From Bugula neritina (lineage: Eukaryota; Bryozoa; Gymnolaemata; Cheilostomatida; Bugulidae), in contig OZ037769.1 in the NCBI GenBank assembly GCA_964035545.1, positions 10,671,133-10,735,132 of the forward strand: a stretch of 64,000 nucleotides of DNA, in the 5' to 3' direction. The notes under the pieces were generated by a model, which was not told the DNA's origin, did not search any database, and saw only the letters and a list, made by a program, of their open reading frames with translations. Shown one piece after another: positions 58,701 to 64,000 of this stretch (position 1 is its first letter; the number at the start of each line of letters is the position of its first letter). The position numbers and the translations under genes were made by a program.

Positions 58701-60496
58701 AAATGTAAATCGTGTCTAAACTTGTTCACAGTGGTGTTCACTTGAGACACTAACAAAACAGTAAGAACTGCTTGTCAGTGTCATGCTAAATGCTTTGTCT
58801 TTGTTTTTTTTACTTATTTAAAATTTCCCACCGAAGGTTAAGCACTGGAGTTACCGCAATCAGTGGTTAGGAAAAAGTAACAGTTTATGGATACTTAGTG
58901 TCAAACTGACTAAACTCCTTAACTCCTCACTTCTACCTAATTTTCATCTTCTACCTTTTGTTCTGAAGCTGTTGAAAGTTTATTGCTCACGGCAAATTAG
59001 TATGCCAAGTCTTGACATTAATAATAACCACTATGGAACTAAAAGGAGGCTGAGCAAATATGGTGACTATGCAAGTTAATCACCTGAAGAAAACGTTTGT
59101 GAAAGTGATTTGATTGATGACATATAATAGATTATTTATAATATATTAAAGCATTTGCAAAGAGGTACTTATAATGAAAGACACAATAAAAGTAAGACTG
59201 CTAGCTATTTGAATATGTTTATGCAGCAATAGCAATGATCCCTGAGCTGTTTTGTTATTTTAACTTCAACTTCAACTTGGTTGAGGTAGGTGTAGTAAGA
59301 AAGGAATTGAGAAAAGCCTGTGTTCTAGATAAGTTATCCGTACATGACTAACTTTGATTTCATATTCTATAACCATTATATCATTATAGCAAGAAATAAT
59401 ATTGAATTTATCTGACTGGCAATGAATAATTAGCTATCTGTTGGTCTGTTACAAAGTATTTTCTAAAGATCATATTTCAAGAAAAAAAGGAAATGAAATA
59501 AATGTAATTAATGTATGAAAAATAATATTATATGAACACCAGTTTTGCTTGTGCACTGCATTAATTCCATATGCGTCTAACACATGGGAATACTGAAGTA
59601 TTAATTGCCTGGGAATATGTTTTATGCTATGTTATATAACTTGCTATAGACTTTATGGCCCTACTATTGTATAGCCCAACAATTCCCCAATAACAACATT
59701 GTGCTCTGTTGAATAATAAAAAAACCTTTAAAGATTGATTTTAAACTTAAGAGAATTTTATAAGGCGCCAACAATGATTGAGAAACTAAATGGTGTGTCT
59801 ACTAGTTGGGGCATTGAACAGTAGGGGGCTGTTGTAGAGGGCAGCAGTTTTGTCATTGACAGATTGAGCATTAATAAAAGTTTCCTATATCCACTTCATT
59901 ATTCTACTAATTTCAGTTAAACCCTCAGTCCTTTGAATTCTGCATTTTAGAAGAATAAGTCTACTGCTTGTAGTAGAAGGAGGAAAAGCATCACATATAC
60001 AATTTTTCATGTGACAGGGGAGTCCATACATCCACCCAGCACTCTTATACTGTAAACAGCTAGGAAACATGGCACTTTCTAACTTCTAACATCCTTCATA
60101 TTTAACAAGTTTATGATTAACCAAGAACTTGCAATAGCATTACAGTTTATATGTAAAAGCGTAATCAATCAACATTCCACCCTCATTGGTTGTACTTTTG
60201 TAAATGCTATAACTGTTGGGCAATTGCATATGCTTCAACTGTTTTATGTTACTATTTTGGTTGCGTTTTTGTGTGAGTCAATAAAATTCTATGAAACTTT
60301 ATTGTTATTTTGTAAACTCCAATATGTTTCACCACTCCTTTCAAATATGCAGTTGATGAGATGTTAGTACAATGAATCTTGCATAACCGTGATGTAATAG
60401 AGATAGTTGAGCTCTCACTAACCTCCATGTTGAATGCTCCCGGAAGCCTTTGCAGTCATCACAATGCAAGCAGCGTGAACCTTCGCTCAGCTCCAT
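49719..60496 (-). CDS. prickle: Prickle: PET and triple-LIM planar cell polarity protein
   Basis: Core planar-cell-polarity protein that acts at the plasma membrane with Van Gogh. Coding exons in transcript order: 60423..60496, 57152..57323, 52248..52499, 51710..51913, 49719..50942; 1,926 nt, 641 residues, phases continuous. A Cys-rich N-terminus ([10 protein letters not shown], then [17 protein letters not shown]) leads into the PET domain ([31 protein letters not shown], about residues 30-165). LIM1 (CAKC to HKPRC), LIM2 (CAACDEIIFANEC to FAEFC) and LIM3 ([10 protein letters not shown] to CSIEC) span about 164-350, with the Prickle signatures [19 protein letters not shown] and [13 protein letters not shown]. 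The Ser-rich tail ends in CAVQ, a CAAX prenylation box. The start ATG was chosen because an in-frame TAA lies upstream across the predicted leader junction. Exons 1-2 are separated by 3.1 kb and exons 2-3 by 4.7 kb. Confidence 0.95.
50943..52247. other. Prickle introns 3 and 4
   Basis: Apart from the LIM1 exon (51710..51913) nothing recognisable is seen. A short direct duplication containing TAATTTATC/TACCCCTTATTAG lies near 52145-52205. Confidence 0.5.
52500..57151. other. Prickle intron 2 (4.65 kb)
   Basis: AT-rich unique-looking sequence. No minisatellite, transposon end or exon was recognised. Open frames of up to 77 codons show no domain. Confidence 0.5.
57324..60422. other. Prickle intron 1 (3.1 kb)
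   Basis: No recognisable gene, tandem repeat or mobile element was seen. Confidence 0.5.
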
Positions 60497-61689
60497 TCCT
60501 TTAAATACACCTAAAATAATTTCAACAACCATTGGAATGAAAAACTGAAATAAATGTGTATGTTTTAATGTAATGGTGGCAGAATACTATGATGCAATGA
60601 GCTATTGTGTATAGACATAGTATCTAGGTGAATGAGCTTTTACTCTGTACAGAATGCAAGGATGATGTCTTCAATGCATATTTATGATTATGGTATGCTG
60701 CATTACAATATCTGACTTGGTATTACATTGCAGTTCCTACTATTACAGCCTATAAGTTATGATATCATGTTGTTGGGTTTCATTAATCTATTCATCTATA
60801 TTAATACACATCAACTGAATACTAGCATGTCAATATCAATTTCTATTCAAACTTGTGGTCTCGCAATAATAGCATTTATTTTTAAATCTGACTAGCACAT
60901 TACACTAACTTAATTACATTTTATGTAAAGTAATTTTTGGTCTTCAATTAGATTGTAGCAAGTGTCAAGACTCTAATCATTCTTTCAATGGCATTATTCT
61001 TCAAGGAAAACTAAAACATGTATTGTGATTATAGAGTATTGGTCCATTGTTCAACCGCATTTATGCTTATGTTCATAGCTTTGTGCCACTGCTTATACTG
61101 TGTCAACCATTAGCATAAATGCACAAGGCGTGTGAAATGCAATACATATATCTCTATCGGGCCAATATAATAGAAATGGCTTAAAACAAAAGTTTGCTAA
61201 TTTGGAGACATGTTCAATGCATGCATGCAGTTTATTTGTCTAATTAAAAATGTCTGATTTTGTTGATTGGGAAACGGCTGGAGCACAGGGAGTTAAACTG
61301 AGACTACTCTACGTCATGTCTACAACTGCCATAGCTGGATATTTTGATGCATTAATTCTTTACACAAAAATACCAAGTAGAGTATGGCAGGTGTGATGGG
61401 ATGGGCTTAGTCAGAAATGAGACAATAGGTTGATATGGTGTTATTGCATAAGCTTGACTAAATTTAACAAAACGTAATTGTGGCTTAATGCCAATTTGAT
61501 AAAGTAATAATAATATTAAACTAAAATATCACAACCGATACTGATACTCACACAGCACACTGTGCACAATAGTACCAACACTTTAACAGCATTAAATAGA
61601 GCTTGATGAGAAATGCTGGCTATTTCAATTCCTGAACATTTGATTTTAATGAATGTGTGGCTGAAGCAACTGTAATTTAAATGACTTAC

Positions 61690-61723
61690 CCTTGAATTAT
61701 CCGTCTGCAAAGGCTGTCCACTT
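61690..61723 (-). other. prickle: probable non-coding first exon (or its 3' part) of Prickle
   Basis: Ends at a perfect GTAAGT donor on the minus strand. Joining it to the acceptor at 60510 puts a TAA in frame ahead of the chosen ATG, supporting a 5' UTR role. A TTGCAG acceptor-like site precedes it, but it may equally be the end of a longer first exon whose transcription start lies near 61750-61800. Confidence 0.4.
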
Positions 61724-62625
61724 CTGCAATATTCAACGTGAATCTATTTGCATTTAAACCCCTATACAACTTGTGTGTTAGCTAGCTGCTAGACTAATGC
61801 TTTTACTGTGCGCTATGAGTAAGGTTACGGCTTCTCAGCTCCTTTGTGATTGGTCCATGGTAACACTATAATGTTTTCACTGTCAAGAACTACTATTGTA
61901 AAGACAGACGCACAAAGTAAATGAGACATTCATTGCTTCAGGTCAAAAAGTACATATTTGAACGCGAAAAATTTGTAGCGTATGAATAATCGTCTGGAAT
62001 AAAATATTTGCTATAGGAATTTACCTGCAATAACGTCAGCATGTTTCTATGGTTCGTAATACCTGCTAGAAACAGAGTAATGATTTGGTAGAGGATAGTT
62101 CCTGCTACAAATATTTTATATTCCATAGTTCATAGTACAGTATAATTCTATAGTCCATACTACCTTCTATAACTACAATATAATGTCATTGGTTATAGAG
62201 TATATACTATAAATACAGTATACACTTAGAAGTTTTATACACTCAGGGATGTCAGATGATAGATATACTTGAAGAACCCCTGACACATTACATTTATACA
62301 GTATTAAATAATTCATATATATCTTGGCTATATGCTCAATACAACTTCAGAGTGGTGTGGCCAAGTATTTTGTGCATACAAGTCTTGAATTAATTTAGAG
62401 TGATTTTAGAACTGACACTAACTATTGATAAATTTCACAAGTTTTAATATTTATATCAGGGTATTTTCATTTGGTTTCTTATTTAGCAGCATTTATAGCC
62501 TGTGCTTTAACTATTTAAGCCAGATTAGTTATTAAACTGCCATGAGCAGTAAAAACAGTATGCAATGAAACTCAACGATAATTAGCATCAGTTCTATAGT
62601 GCCTTAGACACGGAGGCGGACAAAA
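61724..62625. other. divergent intergenic region between Prickle and the micropeptide gene
   Basis: About 0.9 kb that could act as a bidirectional promoter. A 34-codon minus-strand stretch ending at a GTAAAT donor (62024-62126) is open but has no support. Confidence 0.35.
61849..61853 (-). promoter_or_regulatory. CCAAT box upstream of Prickle exon 1
   Basis: ATTGG on plus (CCAAT on the Prickle strand) about 125 bp upstream of the putative first exon, in a less AT-rich patch. It may also serve the divergent micropeptide gene at 62626. Confidence 0.35.
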
Positions 62626-63038
62626 ATGTCATCAGCAAGTAAGCCATCATGCTGAATTGTTTCAAGACATGTATGCGAAAAATGTGTTATGAAAGCAAAA
62701 TACTTGGGCATACCACCCTGAAGTCGTATTTAGCCGAGACACACGTATATACTCTATATTGCATAACTGTTATGTGTCAGAGATTCTTTAAGCTAGCCCA
62801 AGCAAAACCTACCCTATGTTCTGACTCCAATTTCATTGCTGTCAACTTTTGTGTTGGGAAATAGAAAGCTGAGATGCAACTTACGGAAAACCTGTTCAGT
62901 TATTAAACGTTTTGAAAACTGGTGCTGCAGCGCATACAATTACCAACTGCAGAAAATGATGCCGTGTTTGGAGCCGTGTTGTTTGCTGCCCTGACTGCAA
63001 TTCTTGCTGCATATATTATAAACAAACCTGTACAGTAA
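62626..63038 (+). CDS. two-exon micropeptide: 32-residue single-span membrane protein
   Basis: Exon 1 (62626..62638) encodes MSSA plus one base, with a GTAAGC donor. Exon 2 (62953..63038) begins after an AACTGCAG acceptor in matching phase and ends in TAA. The product has 32 residues: a polar N-terminus MSSAKND, one strongly hydrophobic alanine-rich span (AVFGAVLFAALTAILAAYII, residues 8-27) and a short C-terminus NKPVQ. AATAAA lies 44 nt after the stop (63082-63087). The ATG context ACAAAAATGT has A at -3. The size and shape resemble small ER or mitochondrial membrane subunits, but I recognise no family. Three independent cues (matched splice phase, TM segment exactly filling the frame, close poly(A) signal) argue against chance. 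Confidence 0.6.
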
Positions 63039-63081
63039 CGGCTGTACTTCTACAGTGAGCTTCTTCTTTGCCCAACAAGTA

Positions 63082-63087
63082 AATAAA
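63082..63087 (+). terminator. polyadenylation signal AATAAA of the micropeptide gene
   Basis: Canonical hexamer 44 nt past the stop codon, followed by a T-rich tract (TTTGTTTTTA). Confidence 0.6.
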
Positions 63088-63792
63088 TAATTTGTTTTTA
63101 ATGAGTTGTGGTAAGATAACTTCTATTACATCTAATTGCTGTTAAACTTATCAACTTTGTAACTAATATGAAGTATATACAATAAACTAAGGAACTTCAT
63201 CTGCCTGTAACCTTCTAAGATGTAATCTGGTTCTTAACTTACAAACAAGCAAGTCACCAGGGGCCCCCAAAGGAGAATCATAATTCTATGATTGCTCGAG
63301 CTGGTGGGGGGGGGAAGCAGAAAAGATGTCGTTTTCAGTGTTATGATTTTTAGTTTAGAAGCGAAGAAAGTGTAGCTGTCATTTTTAGATATCTGGTCAA
63401 ATTGAAAGTAATTATTGTTCATCAGCTATTCTTTGAAATGGTTTTACTAAACTAAAACAAAAAAGATGCATGGGTTGTTTTTGCATAAAACAAAAAAACA
63501 TTATATATAAAGAATTTTTAAGAAATATGCTATTTATGCCCTTAACTATGTTATATGATACCTAGTAAACCCATTATAAAAATAATTTGTAGGTGGAAAG
63601 CTTGTATAGTAGAAACCGTCAATGACATCACCAATAGTATGCTGTGTATAACGCAACCGATAGCATTACTTGGGTGCAATTGAAACTATATTTTCACTCC
63701 CATTGCATATGTTCATATAGCCATACATACAATACATAAGATTCATCAAACTGTTTTTCAAACTGTTTATTAACCTGTTTTACTGCTCATGT
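63088..63792. other. intergenic, nothing recognised
   Basis: AT-rich sequence with a short poly(G) run near 63306-63313. No gene or repeat family was identified. Confidence 0.5.
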
Positions 63793-63985
63793 CTGTATAG
63801 TTGCTTAAAGTACACAATCTTGTTACCTACTGTATATCACACAGGCTACCATTTCACCCACATGCAAAAGTGGCATGCGTGTGCGCCTCTGCTCTCTGTA
63901 CCGCCACTGATCAATAGCAGTAGAAATGGTAGCCTGTGTAATATGCAGTAGGCAACAGGATTGTGTACTTTAAACAACTTTACAG
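63793..63985. mobile_element. foldback (MITE-like) element with 62-bp inverted arms
   Basis: 63793-63854 and 63924-63985 are imperfect inverted copies (shared AAAGTACACAATC and CACAGGCTACCATTT), separated by a 69-bp non-repetitive spacer. Long inverted arms with no coding capacity are typical of foldback or MITE elements. A hairpin-RNA locus is the alternative. No clear target-site duplication was resolved. Confidence 0.65.
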
Positions 63986-64000
63986 GCCACAGTCTTTCTT

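Noticed and set aside
62649-62864. 71-codon plus-strand frame
   Set aside because: Lies wholly inside the predicted micropeptide intron and has no domain or signal.
1-64000. CRISPR arrays or bacterial operons among the many tandem repeats
   Set aside because: The arrays are contiguous with no unique spacers, in introns of animal genes; the window is eukaryotic.

Overview
The window is from the nuclear genome of an invertebrate animal. It is AT-rich, its genes are split into many short exons with GT-AG introns, its introns carry abundant micro- and minisatellites, and it holds a Prickle gene, a family known from animals. I cannot name the phylum. All gene models are hand-built from reading frames, splice consensus and phase continuity, without transcript data.

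Layout. (1) 548-3278, minus: a partial gene for a small single-pass membrane protein (signal-peptide exon, Tyr-rich exon, transmembrane exon), probably continuing past the left edge. (2) 5001-39858, minus: a 43-exon full ABCA transporter of the ABCA1/ABCA4/ABCA7 type. The exon chain keeps phase throughout, sums to 7,527 nt and predicts 2,508 residues. Its introns hold most of the repeats: a 5.3 kb (TCAC)n array, a 1.85 kb 13-bp array, about a dozen other minisatellites, a non-autonomous hAT transposon with a perfect 8-bp target duplication, and a tRNA-derived SINE. (3) 45766-48438, plus: a four-exon, 194-residue Mpo1-like (DUF962) membrane protein with a second SINE copy in intron 1. (4) 49719-60496, minus: a five-coding-exon Prickle homologue (PET, three LIM domains, C-terminal CAAX box; 641 residues), convergent with the Mpo1-like gene, with a probable non-coding first exon near 61.7 kb. 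(5) 62626-63038, plus: a two-exon gene for a 32-residue single-span micropeptide that I do not recognise. It has an intact splice junction and a polyadenylation signal 44 nt after the stop. (6) 63793-63985: a foldback (MITE-like) element.

The genes do not form a pathway. The ABCA protein is a predicted lipid exporter or flippase, the Mpo1-like protein is predicted to shorten 2-hydroxy fatty acids in the ER, and Prickle acts in planar cell polarity. The most noteworthy items are the micropeptide gene, the (TCAC)n array (whose transcript-strand repeat GTGAGT resembles a consensus 5' splice site about 1,300 times over), an in-frame tandem splice donor inside NBD1, and the recognisable mobile elements.
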